NCBI RefSeq assembly: GCF_963169125.1
Contig: NC_084794.1
Coordinates: 159,575,858-159,639,857 of the forward strand
Length of the DNA: 64,000 nucleotides
Direction of reading: 5' to 3'
Source: Humulus lupulus
Taxonomy: Eukaryota > Streptophyta > Magnoliopsida > Rosales > Cannabaceae
The position numbers and the translations under genes were made by a program. The notes beneath the pieces were generated by a model, which was given only the letters and a program-made list of their open reading frames with translations, ran no database searches and was not told the origin of the DNA. This document shows positions 1 through 11,055 of this stretch, piece after piece (the stretch's first letter is position 1; each line of letters begins with the position of its first letter).

Positions 1-243
1 TATTGGTTGATGTCTAAACCTTATAATATAATAATATAATCCTTAATATCAGACACATTAATCAAACCTTAGGTTATACTTAATATTCTTAAACTATAGG
101 TTAAACTTAGAAAATCTATAAGTACTACTATGAGTGTCCAAATAACTCCCGGTCTGAACCAAAAATCCAAAGTAACAATGATAACACTAAACATACTATA
201 ATACTACTAAACAATTAGCTAAGTAAAGTTCTTGGACTCTACA
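1..243 (-). mobile_element. Family A LTR, right end only (cut by window edge)
   Basis: The sequence matches the last 243 bp of the minus-oriented A LTRs found elsewhere in the window (for example the end of 11562-13472) and finishes with the same CTTGGACTCTACA terminus. It sits inside a D LTR that resumes at 244. The other end and the TSD partner lie outside the window, so solo LTR and full element cannot be told apart. Confidence 0.93.
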
Positions 244-1016
244 GAAAAACTCAGAGCTTCTAACCTCAAAAACATAGTTTGATTCTCACCTTGGCTTTGA
301 TTAAATGTTCCTTCGATAATCCTTGAGCTAAGCTTTTAGATCCCCACCGAAACCCTTTGAAATCCTAGCCCAAATCCTCCAAGTTTCCTCTGTTTTCCTT
401 GTGGTTTTTTCCTAGTTCCCTTGAGAGAGAAGAGGGAGAGAAAATGAAAGTCGGTCTAATCTTCCTTCCACTAGCTTCTATCTTAGCCAAGTCTATCCTT
501 TATCCCGTTAAGTCAATCCCGAGCCTCGGGGTGCCGGAAATGTCCCCGAGGGCAAAATGGTAAAATTCCCCAACATTCCCACCTAGACTTCCTAACCTCG
601 AATATATCTCCATATATTTATTTTCATAACCCGATAGTCTAAATAGCTACCCGATACTTATAATACCCCTAACTTATCCAAAGTCAACTATTAAACCCCA
701 TTGTGATTTTCGCGCTACTTGCTCCCTAGGATCGCCTCGTGCCGACAGTTACAAATGTACACACATGTACACGCATGTATATATTTATCTATCTATCCAC
801 ATAATAATGTGGTCTCAACAATTTATCACACACATTCACATTTATGCCCTAACGGGCCAAAATTACGATTATACCCTTACCAGCCAGACAGGGCCCACAT
901 TTATCCAATACCCGTATTCATGCTTTCTTGCCATTAATTATCTTAACCTCCAATTATGCCCTCCCGACACACTAATCAAGGTCCTTAAGCCTTATTAATA
1001 ATTTTGGGTCGTTACA
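244..1016 (-). mobile_element. Family D LTR, right part
   Basis: This stretch is colinear with the right part of the D LTRs at 22540-23196 and 55860-56412: a purine-rich GAGAGAGAAGAG tract, then a segment with CCCCGAGGGCAAAA, then the terminus GGGTCGTTACA. It abuts D gag sequence at 1017, so a D-type LTR or element has inserted into the gag of another D element. The A LTR ending at 243 inserted into it later. The small reading frames at 719-998 are not supported as genes. Confidence 0.9.
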
Positions 1017-2468
1017 CGCCCCTACCAGACCCAGAATATGGAGGCACCGCCCTGCGGCCCTCCCTTCTTGCTGCACTATCCCTCCATATCTTATTCTCCG
1101 CTTCCTCAGCGGTAAGAGCCTTCTCAACGGCCTGGGCGTAAGTTGTTGCTCCAGGTACCGTTGTGATCCTGACATCCCGGGCTATTATGGCATTAAGCCC
1201 CCTGATAAAACGATCTTGTCTAGAAGCATCAGTGGGCACAAGGTCTGGTGCAAACTTCGCAAGCCTATCAAATTTCAGGGCATACTCAGTAACAGTCATA
1301 CTGCCCTGAACCAAACTCACAAACTAACTCATTAACCTTTGCTGCTCTGACAGCAACTGATACGAACCACACCAACACTGTGATGAAACCCGACACCAAA
1401 TATGGCACAGCCACCAAGAACACACGAAATGGAATGAAGAACCGCGACCCAATGCTTAGCAAAGCACGAACCTTGGTATGAGGAAGACGCCACAAACGGG
1501 GATGGGAATCCGTTTGATAAGTCGGATTGAACGCCACAAGGGATACCCTTGATAAGTTCGGATAGTCTCTTCAAGAACTCAAGAAGAAAACTCACAAATT
1601 TTCATTCAACATAATCTGATTTTTCACATTGTTTTGGCAGTCCTTATAAGGACGAAAATTACATGAAAACAAGACCCTTGATCTTTCTAATGAAACCGAA
1701 AAAATAAGGACAGCCCCTTTGTCTTCCTAATGAAAACCGAAATTAAAGACAAGAGGACTATTGGACTCACACAAGTCAAATGTTTGACTTATCACAAAAT
1801 AAACAAAGACTAAAAGACGTGATTAAAAATAAAAAGACTCATTACAAGAAGCTAAATATTGATCAAGCTCCTAAACTGGTGTCCTCATCATTCCTCCCCT
1901 CTTGGCTTGGATCAACTGGAACTTGACTTGGATTTTGAGTCTTGGTGTCCTCATCAGCAACATTATAATACTTCTGGCCAAAAAAATCTTTAAAACCTTC
2001 CCAACTCAATGTAGTCACATCCCTAGTCTGCGATGCCACTTCCCACCAGATACGGGCATCCTCTCTCAGCATATAAGTGGCACAGGCCACCCTATCATGC
2101 CCCTCTATCCTCATAAAGTCAAGAATTACGGTGATCATAGTTAGCCATTGCTCAGCTTTCAATGGATCTGGTCCACCCTCAAAGATTGGGGGTTGCTGCT
2201 TCCTGAACCGCTCATATAACGGCTCCCATTTGTTACCAACCTCCCCAGACTGCACAACTGGTACCACTGGAGGTGATATAATAGGGGTAGCACTCCCTGA
2301 TGGAGCCTGCAGATTATGGATCTGCTCATCCTGACTCTGTAGTCGAGCCTGGATATCAGCCATTAACTGCTGCCAGTTCTCAGGCACTGGCGGAGGAGTC
2401 TGGCCTTGGTCATCATCCCTGGTCCCGGACCTAGTGCCGGCTAGTCGTGTAGATTTTCTTGGACGCAT
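1017..2468 (-). pseudogene. gag: Family D gag, broken, 5' two-thirds (minus strand)
   Basis: Gag is the structural protein that forms the cytoplasmic retrotransposon particle. Translation starts at 2468 (MRPRKSTRLAG) and runs through a proline-rich N-terminus to the Ty3/gypsy gag core, with EPLYERFRKQQPPIFEG, an IWWEV tryptophan motif and FGQKYYNVAD. A B solo LTR (1358-1956) interrupts it at that point. After the LTR the core resumes with [20 protein letters not shown] and continues to RREGRRAVPPYSGSG at about 1020, where a D LTR cuts it off. A one-base shift lies near 1320. The zinc knuckle and all of pol are outside the window. The same gag, closely similar, is at 38606-39100. It belongs to the element whose 5' LTR is 2947-23196. 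Not functional. Confidence 0.9.
1358..1956 (-). mobile_element. Solo LTR, family B (TSD GCAAC)
   Basis: It is a 599-bp LTR from TGATACGAACC to GGTGTCCTCATCA, the minus orientation of the B terminus TGATGAGGACACC. The target duplication GCAAC is exact at 1353-1357 and 1957-1961. No internal sequence remains, so it arose by LTR-LTR recombination. It interrupts D gag. It carries the duplicated polypurine tract and LTR start at about 1880-1905. Confidence 0.96.
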
Positions 2469-2931
2469 AGCTATCCAAGTCAATCTGCAAATAACGACTC
2501 GGCAGTCAGACCATGATGATAGGGTAAAAACATCTCCAAAATCCACCAATAGAACGTAACCAATCACAAACAATCAACATATAAGCATCCATTCCCATGC
2601 AGTGGCTGCTAATAAGCACGCCTCCAATCTCATTATACAATTATGAAATAGGCATTCATCCATGCACAATATACAATTAATCATTCAAATATTCATCCAC
2701 ATGCGCGACGATGCTAATAAACATGCCTCAATATTCTCACACGACAGTCAAGGCCAGGCCCTATCAGTGTCTCATGCTCCCTAATAATCCAGTAAATAAC
2801 AGCATTCATAGCTCATCACAAGCGCATAAGCACATAGGCATATATACACATTACCGAACCCTGATTTGAGCTTGTCTCTAGCAGTGAATGTACATGTCTA
2901 ACCTGTCTTCAGGAACCCTTAAACCTAGGAC
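2469..2931 (-). other. Family D untranslated leader
   Basis: This is the sequence between the D primer-binding site and the gag start. It has no sustained reading frame. It is AT-rich with short repeats of CATTCATCCATGCAC type. I see no promoter or gene in it. Confidence 0.7.
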
Positions 2932-2943
2932 GTTCTGATACCA
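2932..2943 (-). other. Primer-binding site of family D element
   Basis: On the minus strand this reads TGGTATCAGAAC, complementary to the 3' end of initiator tRNA-Met apart from the last two bases. It lies three bases inside the LTR edge at 2947, which fixes 2947-23196 as the 5' LTR of a minus-strand element. Confidence 0.88.
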
Positions 2944-3160
2944 AGTTGTAATGCCCTGGATAGCCAAGACTGCTACACTGTGTATTAAAGGTGTGAGACT
3001 TGCTAAACAAGTCATTTATCCAAAGCGTGTCATTAGCTAAAGTGTTCTAAGGCTAAAAGACATTTTTGGCCTCAAAGAAACATTTTATAAACTACAAACA
3101 ATTTACAGAAGGGATCCCCAAAAGTATAATGTTTAAAAACTGGTTTACAAAATTCAACAG

Positions 3161-3343
3161 TTAAGAGTAAACATTAGCCATACTAAGGCAAAATACAAGG
3201 TTCTGGTCCTCTCGTCCCTGTAATCTCCTCAATCGTGGCGGCTGAGCGGCCTGACATGTACATTCACCCTGCAGAGCTCTCCAATCATGGTTGGTCAATC
3301 TTGCCCTTGCCTTTACCTGCACCACGCAGCACCCGTGAGCCAA
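3161..3343 (-). repeat. Conserved D-LTR module with acceptor-like CAGGTAAAGGCAAGG
   Basis: On the minus strand this part of the D LTR contains the module read as TTGATGGGCCTTGGCTCACGG, then GTGCAGGTAAAGGCAAGG. The same module recurs at 27490, 28560, 29820, 44455, 54665 and 63350. It gives repeated short open frames of about 60-80 codons, but frame and sequence differ between copies, so I treat it as an LTR regulatory or processing module and not as a gene. Confidence 0.6.
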
Positions 3344-4094
3344 GGCCCATCAAGAAAACATCATATACAATACAATCAATGATAACAGACAGTTAATTCA
3401 TTAAGCATGTACTCTCATCCAATAATCCACATCAGTACCACTCATCATATCTTTAGAGTCATGGATGCAATCAAACACTTATAACATTCATATCACATAA
3501 TAGTCATTACAATACTCAATTCATACAACAACTAGGGCCGACACCTTAGGCCGCACCCTCTATTTAACCCACTGACTCCGGCCCGCTTAAACCGAGCTCA
3601 GTGCATAATAAGCTGTCCTCGGATACCAGTGTCCGAGCCGCGCCATTTGCGCAAGTTAACCGTGGCACGCTGTAGAGTCCAAGAACTTTACTTAGCTAAT
3701 TTTTTAGTAGTATTATAGTATGTTTAGTGTTATCTTTGTTACTATGGATTTTTGGTTCAGACCGGGAATTATTTGGACACTCATAGTAGTACTTATAGAT
3801 TTTCTAAGTTTAATCTATAGTTTAAGAATATTAAGTATAACCTAAGGTTAATATGACTGATATTAAGGATTATATTTATTATATTATAAGGTTTAGACAT
3901 CAACCAATAGGATTTTAAGCACATGTTATGAATGGTAATTAAGGATTAAGTATTTTTGAGGATTAAATTAAATAAGGGGAAAGTTTGAATGATATAGGGC
4001 CAGTCAGCAGCTTTGAATACGTTAAAGGCTGTAGAGTCCAAGAACTTTACTTAGCTAATTGTTTAGTAGTATTATAGTATGTTTAGTGTTATCA

Positions 4095-4322
4095 TACTAC
4101 CCCTTCTAAATCCCCTTCATTCTCATACTCCCTTTGGTGTGCCCTACCCCTCCTGGGTCTCCGTTGTGCCCCCTCTTCTACCCTATCCAACCGCTCATGT
4201 ATTTGCTCACACTCCTCCCTTAACATCCTCCTCATCTCCCCCATTAAAGCTTCAATTTGTAGATTTGGAACTGTAGGTGGTGGAGCGTCATTGCCTGCAT
4301 TTCTTTCTGTATTTTGTGACAT
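4095..4322 (-). pseudogene. gag: Family B gag, N-terminal fragment
   Basis: Translation from 4322 begins MSQNTERNAGND and continues with an Arg/Glu-rich coiled-coil-like segment ([19 protein letters not shown]). It ends where the deletion joins it to A LTR sequence. It is almost identical to the N-terminus of the gag of the complete B element (from 46842). Only about 76 of more than 500 gag-protease codons remain. Confidence 0.9.
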
Positions 4323-4440
4323 GATGGAGAATCTGCAAAACAATAAGGTTAGACAATTATAGAAAGGACCTCACTGCACTCCCTCACGTGTTTCACTCAA
4401 AGAAAATGGTCACTCAAGTACACTCGTGTTTGCACTCAAT

Positions 4441-6333
4441 TGTAACGACCCACTACTCTAGACTTTTTGGACCATTAACGAAACTATACATAAAACTTAC
4501 ATTTTTGCGAAAATACCATAATTTATTATAAACTTGTAGAAACAAATGTTACTTTCATAAAATAAGTAGGATATGGGTACCCATTGTCTTTAAAACAAAA
4601 ATAACTTAAAAACTAAAAAGAGTTACATAGAAAATGCGGAAAATACATTTAAAACCATAAAAACATAAACAAGACTACATCCTCGAATCGAATAACGCTC
4701 GGCCCCTTGACTCCATTCACCATCGATACACATCCTCTAAGCGTCACGAATCTTTCCGCCTCTAAAGCTTATTTCCTGCACATAAACAGAAAGGAATGAG
4801 CCTAATGCCCAGCAAGGAAAAATCTAACACTTAATCATATACATAATTTCATAAGAAACATAAAGACTTAACATAATACATATAACATACACTTATTATA
4901 ATGGCCATTATTACTTGGGGTCCCATAGACTAATCAAGCATATGCCCATGGGATTAGTGGGGTCCTACTAGCTAAGTAGGTCATATGCCCATAACCCATT
5001 TGGGGTCTTGTTAGTCATATGGGTCATATGCCCAAGCCTACAAACATACATACATATCATAACACATTTAATAACATAAAACATATAGATAACATAAGCA
5101 CATAACATATTGATTCTAGCCTATTTTCCTTACCAAAGTTACCGGGATTATGGACTGAGTTGGGACTTTTGGAACACTCCTAAAACCATAAGAAAGAGTG
5201 AGTCTAAAGAAAGGAGATGAAATGAAAGAGATGGAAAGACTAAACCATAAAAACATACTTACCAACTTATATGCTTAAGAGCTTGGATTCCCTAACCAAA
5301 ATAAGAATAAGGCTAGGGGACTGAGTAGAAGGTTTTGAGAAAGGAAATAACATAAAATACAGAAAGGAACTAGAGTTTTGGGTTTACCTCAAAGATTGCA
5401 AGATCAATCTAACCTTCACCGAAATACTATAGAACTCACTTCCCAAAGTGTTTGATAAGCTTATGATGTTTAAGCTTATAGTTTTTCCCCAAACCAAGTG
5501 TTTACACTCTCACACTCACTTAACACTAGCAGCTTCTGAACTTAGAGCAAATGGTGAATAATGGCTGGGTACTAGGTCCTATTTATAGAGTTTGGGAATG
5601 AAAATATCTTGATTTTACTTGAATAAAAATAATGGCTTTTTAGGTGAAAATCATTTGAATAATCGTTCAGCAGAGGCTGAAGACTCGTTCAGAAGATGCT
5701 GGACTGTTGAAGGAGTTTGAATGGCTGAAGGGAAAGGAATTCAAAAGTATTTGAATTCATGCTGGTGGAGGCGATATATCGCCCCCTATAGGCGATATAT
5801 CGCCTGGACCTTTGTTCCCGAGGCGACCGTGCATCGATTCGTGTTTTCCGTATCTACGTGCTGCGATATATCGCCCCCTATATCTGCGATATATCGGCAT
5901 ACGCTGAATATTTAAACACGAATTTACACATTTTTAGCTGAGTTTGAATGGAGTAAACAGCCTTGACTAAGCCCTCAACGTGCTCAAAGCTGCTGACTGA
6001 CCCTATACATTCAAATTTTTACCCTTATTTAATTTAATCCTCAAAAATACTTAATCCTTAATTACCATTCAAAACATGTGCTTAAAATCCTATTGGTTGA
6101 TGTCTAAACCTTATAATATCATAATATAATCCTTAATATCAGTCACATTAATCAAACCTTAGGTTATACTTAATATTCTTAAACTATAGGTTAAACTTAG
6201 AAAATCTATAAGTACTACTATGAGTGTCCAAATAACTCCCGGTCTGAACCAAAAATTCAAAGTAACAATGATAACACTAAACATACTATAATACTACTAA
6301 ACAATTTGCTAAGTAAAGTTCTTGGACTCTACA
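4441..6333 (-). mobile_element. Solo LTR, family A (TSD TCAAT)
   Basis: It is a 1,893-bp LTR from TGTAACGACCC to CTTGGACTCTACA, with the exact target duplication TCAAT at 4436-4440 and 6334-6338. The flanking B leader is continuous when the LTR is set aside, and matches the uninterrupted leader at about 46700-46790. The start reads TGTAACG where most copies read TGTAATG. Confidence 0.96.
5770..5897. repeat. GATATATC palindrome cluster in A LTR
   Basis: There are two pairs of palindromes: GGCGATATATCGCC twice around CCCTATA, then, after about 60 bp, TGCGATATATCGCC and TGCGATATATCGG. This is the copy in solo LTR 4441-6333. Confidence 0.95.
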
Positions 6334-7522
6334 TCAATGATGGCTTTTACCCTCAAATAAGCTCACACCTCTGCCTTTTTCCCCTCTATTTTCTTCTTTA
6401 AGCTCTTTGAAAACTAATGAAACGGTGATATGGAGGTTCAAGCAGGCAATTCTACCAAACAAATCAAACGAAAACCGATGAAAAAGTGGCAAAAAATGGT
6501 GATTTTTGGAACACTTGTGTGGGGTTTTGGAAAAAGGGCCTCTAGACTATGGGGAACAAGAATATAACAAAAAATTTTAAGAAGGGTTTCTAGACTCTTT
6601 TTTTTTTTTTTTAGTCTCGGATCCTCTTGGTTTTCTTTCTTCTTCTTTCTTTTCTGTCTTTTCTTTTCCTCTTGATCCTCAAACGCAGGTACAAGACACA
6701 AGAAAAAAAATTAGACTTGGATTTGACAACAACTCAGATTTCACAAAAAAAAAACAATAGAAACTCAAGGCCAAATTTGGATTGCACAATATAAGAACAA
6801 GAACAATTAGATATTTCACAACAAGAACAAGAGACCCCAATCCCAATTTCGGATTTCACAATAAGAAAAGAGAACTCAATCCCAATTCGGATTTCACAAT
6901 AAGAACCAGAGAAAAAAAAAATCGATCCCAATTCAGATTCTCAATCCCAATTTCAGATTTCACAATAAGAATAAGAGAACCCTCAATCCCAATTTCAGAA
7001 AACCCAAATAGACTTGTAGCACTATAACTATCTCGAATTTCTCCCAAATAAAGGGAAACAAAATTTCAATCAGTGGCACCCAATAACAGAGAACAAATAT
7101 TCCCAAAAATAACAACCCCAAAATAGAAAAGGACCAATCAATCTGTGGCACTATCACAAAGTAAACAATTGACTCAATAACAATCTCAGATTTTCACAAA
7201 GGAAACAAGGATTTTCACAAACTCAATAACAATTTCAGTTGATTAGTTTCGGATTTCAAGGGATTTCACAAAGAACTAATATAAACAAGGAAATAAGAAC
7301 ACGATTTGAACAAAGAAACAATCTGGAATAAAGAGATTAACTATAATGGTTTCAGATTTTTAGAAGGAAAACAAGAACAAAGACTAAGAAAATCAAGAAC
7401 ACGAATAGATAGATTTTTTTTTTTTTTTTTGATTTCAGAAACCCTAAAATTGAAATACGACTAGAATAGAAACACAAATGAAAGAATAAAAAAAAAGGAT
7501 AGGCCAAACCGAATGATCCTAA
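6334..7522 (-). other. Family B leader (5' untranslated region), part
   Basis: This is AT-rich sequence between primer-binding site and gag. It has long T and A runs (about 6598-6612 and 7417-7430) and a degenerate tandem repeat of about 40 bp at 6817-7002, with units starting CACAATAAGAAC and ending CAATTTCGGATTT. The same repeat is more regular at 60229-60495. Open frames here are low-complexity and I do not support them as genes. Confidence 0.75.
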
Positions 7523-7534
7523 GCTCTGATACCA
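7523..7534 (-). other. Primer-binding site of truncated family B element
   Basis: The minus strand reads TGGTATCAGAGC, a full match to the usual plant initiator tRNA-Met primer site. It is two bases inside the LTR edge. Confidence 0.9.
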
Positions 7535-7536
7535 AC

Positions 7537-8179
7537 AGATACGAACCACGCCAACAAGTGTGACGAAACCCGACACCAAATATGGAACAGCCACTAAGAA
7601 CACACGAGATTGGAATGGAACCGCGACCCAATGCTTAGCCAAGCACGAACCTTGGTATGAGGAAGACGCCACAAACGGGGATGGAATCCGTTTGATAAGT
7701 CAGGATGAACGCCACAAGGAATCTCCTTGATAAGTTCAAAAGTTTCTTCAAGAACTCAAGAAGAAATAAACTCACAATTTCATTCAACATAATCTGATTT
7801 TTCACATTGTTTTGGCAGTCCTTATAAGGACGAAAATTACATGAAAACAAGACCCTTGGTCTTCCTAATGAAACCGAAAAATTAAGGACAGCCCCTTTGT
7901 CTTCCTAATGAAAACTGAAATTAAAAACAAGCCTTTTGTCTTCCTAATGAAAACCGAAAATTAAAGACAAAAGGACTATTGGACTCACACAAGTCAAATG
8001 TTTGACTTATCACAAAAATAAACAAAGACTAAATAAAAAACGTGATTAAAAATAAAAAGACTCATTACAGGAAGCTAAATATTGATCAAGCTCCTAAACT
8101 GGTGTCCTCATCATTCCTCCCCTCTTGACTTGGATCAACTGGAACTTGACTTGGATTTTTAGTCTTGGTGTCCTCATCA
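7537..8179 (-). mobile_element. 5' LTR of the truncated family B element
   Basis: It is a 643-bp LTR ending GGTGTCCTCATCA. Its first base is A where other copies have T (AGATACGAACC against TGATACGAACC), so the terminal TG is mutated. It holds the mirrored polypurine/LTR-start duplication at about 8102-8127 and the U3 repeats of family B. Confidence 0.92.
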
Positions 8180-8270
8180 TTTGAGTACGTTGAGGGCTTA
8201 GTCAAGGCTGTTTACTCCATTCAAACTTAGCTAAAAATGTGTAAATTCGTGTTTAAATATTCAGCGTATG

Positions 8271-8398
8271 CCGATATATCGCAGCTATAGGGGGCGATAT
8301 ATCGCAGCACGTAGATACGGAAAACACGAATCGATGCACGGTCGCCTCGGGAACAAAGGTCCAGGCGATATATCGCCTATAGGGGGCGATATATCGCC
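8271..8398. repeat. GATATATC palindrome cluster in A LTR
   Basis: Four GATATATC palindromes lie about 180-310 bp upstream of the LTR TATA box (CTATAAATAGG at about 8580) in the A LTR number 2. Confidence 0.95.
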
Positions 8399-9828
8399 TC
8401 CACCAGCATGTTTTCAAATACTTTTGAATTCTTTTCCTTTCAGCCATTCAAACTCCTTCAACAGTCCAGCATCTTCTGAACGAGTCTTCAGCCTCTGCTG
8501 AACGATTATTCAAATGATTTTCACCTAAAAAGCCATTATTTTTATTCAAGTAAAATCAAGATATTTTCATTCCCAAACTCTATAAATAGGACCTAGTACC
8601 CTGCCATTATTCACCATTTGCTCTAAGTTCAGAAGCTGCTAGTGTTAAGTGAGTGTGAGAGTGTAAACACTTGGTTTGGGGAAAAACTATAAGCTTAAAC
8701 ATCATAAGCTTATCAAACACTTTGGGAAGTGAGTTCTATAGTATTTCGGTGGAGGTTAGAGTGATCTTGCAATCTTTGAGGTAAACCCAAAACTCTAGTT
8801 CCTTTCTGTATTTTATGTTATTTCCTTTCTCAAAACCTTCTACTCAGTCCCCTAACCTTATTCTCATTTTGGTTAGGGAATCCAAGCTCTTAAGCATATA
8901 AGTCGGTAAGTATGTTTTTATGGTTTAGTCTTTCCATCTCTTTCATTTCATCTCCTTTCTTTAGACTTACTCTTTCTTATGGTTTTAGGAGTGTTCCAAA
9001 AGTCCCAACTCGGTCCATAATCCCGGTAACTTTGGTAAGGAAAATAGGCTAGAATCTATATGTTTATGTTTATGCTATTTTATGTATTATGTTTTCATAT
9101 GTTATGAATATGTTATTGATGTGTATGTTGTAGGCTTGGGCATATGCCCTATTTGACTAACAAGGCCCCAAAAAGATTGTGGGCATAAGCCTATTTAGCT
9201 GGTAGGACCCCACTAATCTCATGGGTATAAGCTTGTTTAGTCTATGGGACCCCAAGTAATAATGGCCATTATAATAAGTGTATTATGTGTTATGATATGT
9301 CTTTACGTTCATTATGAAATTTATGTGTATGACTATGTGTTAGATTTTCCTTGCTGGGCATTAGGCTCACTCCTTTCTGTTTATGTGCAGGAAATAAGCT
9401 TTAGAGGTGGAAAGATTCGTGACGCTTGGAGGATGTGTATCGATGGTGAATGGAGTCAAGGGGCCGAGCGTTTTTCGATTCGAGGATGTAGTCTCCTTTT
9501 AAATTTTTATGATTTTATGTGTATTTTTCCGCACCAAATATGTAATGCCTTTTATTTTTAAATCATCTTTTGTTTTAAAAAAACCAATGGGATCCCATAA
9601 TCTTTCTTAGTATTCTGTTTCTTTGTAAATAACTCTTATTTTGCAAGTTACTCAATAAATTATGGTATTTTCGCAAATGTAAGTTCTTTTAAGGATTTTA
9701 TGTATAGTTTCGTTAATGGTCCAAATAGTCTAGATTAGTGGGTCATTACAAAGGCTTAGTCAAGGCTGTTTACTCCATTCAAACTTAGCTAAAAATGTGT
9801 AATTTCGTGTTTAAATATTCAGCGTGTG

Positions 9829-9957
9829 CCGATATATCGCAGCTATAGGGGGCGATATATCGCAGCACGTAGATACGGAAAACACGAATCGATGCACGGT
9901 CGCCTCGGGAATAATGGTCCAGGCGATATATTGCCTATAGGGGGCGATATATCGCCT
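9829..9957. repeat. GATATATC palindrome cluster in A LTR
   Basis: This is the copy in A LTR number 1. One palindrome arm is altered (GGCGATATATTGCC), a C-to-T change that breaks the symmetry. Confidence 0.93.
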
Positions 9958-10381
9958 CCTCCAGCATAAATTCAAATACTTTTGAATTCTTTTCCTTTCA
10001 GCCATTCAAACTCCTCCATAAGTCCAGCATCTTTCGAACGAGTCTTCAGCCTCTGCTGAACGATTATTCAAATGATTTTCACCTAAAAAGCCATTATTTT
10101 TATTCAAGTAAAATCAAGATACTTTCATTCCCAAACTCTATAAATAGGACCTAGTACCCAGCCATTATTCACCATTTGCTCTAAGTTCAGAAGCTGCTAG
10201 TGTAAACACTTGGTTTGGGGAAAAACTATAAGCTTAAACATCATAAGTTTATCAAATACTTTGGGAAGTGAGTTCTATAGTATTTCGGTGGAGGTTAGAT
10301 TGATCTTGCAAATCTTTGAGGTAAACCCGAAACTCTATTTCATTTATTTCATGTTATTACCTTTCTCAAAACCTTCTACTC

Positions 10382-11055
10382 TGATGAGGACACCAAGACT
10401 CAAAATCCAAGTCAAGTTCCAGTTGATCCAAGCCAAGAGGGGAGGAATGATGAGGACACCAGTTTAGGAGCTTGATCAATATTTAGCTTCTTGTAATGAG
10501 TCTTTTTATTTTTAATCACGTTTTTTAGTCTTTGTTTATTTTGTGATAAGTCAAACACTTGACTTGTGTGAGTCCAAGAGTCCTTTTTGTCTTTAATTTT
10601 CGGTTTTTATTAGGAAGACAAAGGGTTGTCTTTAAATTTCGGTTTTCATTAGGAAGACAAAGGGTTGTCTTTATTTTTCGGTTTCATTAGGAAGACAAAA
10701 GGCTTGTCTTTAATATTTCGGTTTTTAGGAAGACAAAGGGGCTTGTATTGATGTAATTTTCGGCTATATAAGGCCTTGAAAACATTTGGAAAAATCAGAT
10801 TATGTTGAATGAAATTGTGAGTTTATTTCTTCTTGAGTTCTTGAAGAAACTTTTGAACTTATCAAGGAGATTCCTTGTGGCGTTCATCCTGACTTATCAA
10901 ACGAATTCCATCCCCGTTTGTGGCGTCTTCCTCATACCAAGGTTCGTGCTTGGCTAAGCATTGGGTCGCGGTTCCATTCCAATCTCGTGTGTTCTTGGTG
11001 GCTGTTCCATATTTGGTGTCGGGTTTCGTCACACTTGTTGGCGTGGTTCGTATCA
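10382..11055 (+). mobile_element. Solo LTR, family B (TSD TACTC)
   Basis: It is a 674-bp LTR from TGATGAGGACACC to GTTCGTATCA, with the exact target duplication TACTC at 10377-10381 and 11056-11060. It is inserted in A LTR number 1. Near its start the polypurine-like AAGAGGGGAGGAA followed by a second TGATGAGGACACC (10435-10460) repeats the element's own 3' junction. A TATA-like TATATAAGG lies at 10764-10773. Confidence 0.96.
10582..10755 (+). repeat. Tandem repeat in B LTR U3, about 4 units of 37-42 bp
   Basis: Units read GTCTTTAATTT, CGGTTTTCATTAGGAAGAC and AAAGGGTT with small changes. Four units are present here, three in the complete B element (about 45168-45290) and about one in the B element at 56955-61512. 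Confidence 0.85.

Larger units (their letters stand above)
4095..8179 (-). mobile_element. Family B element, 3'-truncated (gag start, leader and 5' LTR remain)
   Basis: In minus orientation the order is 5' LTR (7537-8179), primer-binding site (7523-7534), leader (7522 down to 6334, then 4440 to 4323) and the first 76 or so codons of gag (4322-4095). PR, RT, RNase H, IN and the 3' LTR are gone. The flank right of the 5' LTR is TTTGA (8180-8184), which matches the intact A LTR sequence at the insertion site. The left TSD was lost in the deletion whose breakpoint is near 4095. An A solo LTR (4441-6333) is nested in its leader. Confidence 0.9.
4030..9750 (+). mobile_element. LTR, family A number 2, inside number 1 (TSD AAGGC), with internal deletion
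   Basis: It begins TGTAGAGTCC and ends GGGTCATTACA, with the exact target duplication AAGGC at 4025-4029 and 9751-9755. Only its first 65 bp or so (4030-4095) and its portion from 8180 onward remain. A minus-strand B element lies between them. The LTR bases from about 65 to 345 are missing, together with the 3' half of the B element, so one deletion removed both. Confidence 0.92.

Noticed and set aside
3671..4095. Two closely spaced TGTAGAGTCC starts read at first as a tandem LTR duplication.
   Set aside because: The exact AAGGC duplication at 4025-4029 and 9751-9755 shows one A LTR inserted in another.
5721..5915. A 64-codon ORF (MAEGK..RRYIAPYRRYIAW) repeated in nearly all A LTRs, antisense to the LTR (also 8253, 9811, 20592, 35430, 51479).
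   Set aside because: It runs through the palindrome cluster, whose short repeats give the repeated RRYIAPYRRYIA. The copy in the 3' LTR of the full-length element is broken by an extra C. Recurrence follows from LTR identity. No domain or start context supports a gene.
9244..9561. ORF of about 100 codons in the A LTR (CWALGSLLSVYVQE) with relatives at 21222, 34261 and 50347.
   Set aside because: It overlaps the conserved R/U5 module and varies in length and frame between copies. It is a by-product of the LTR sequence.
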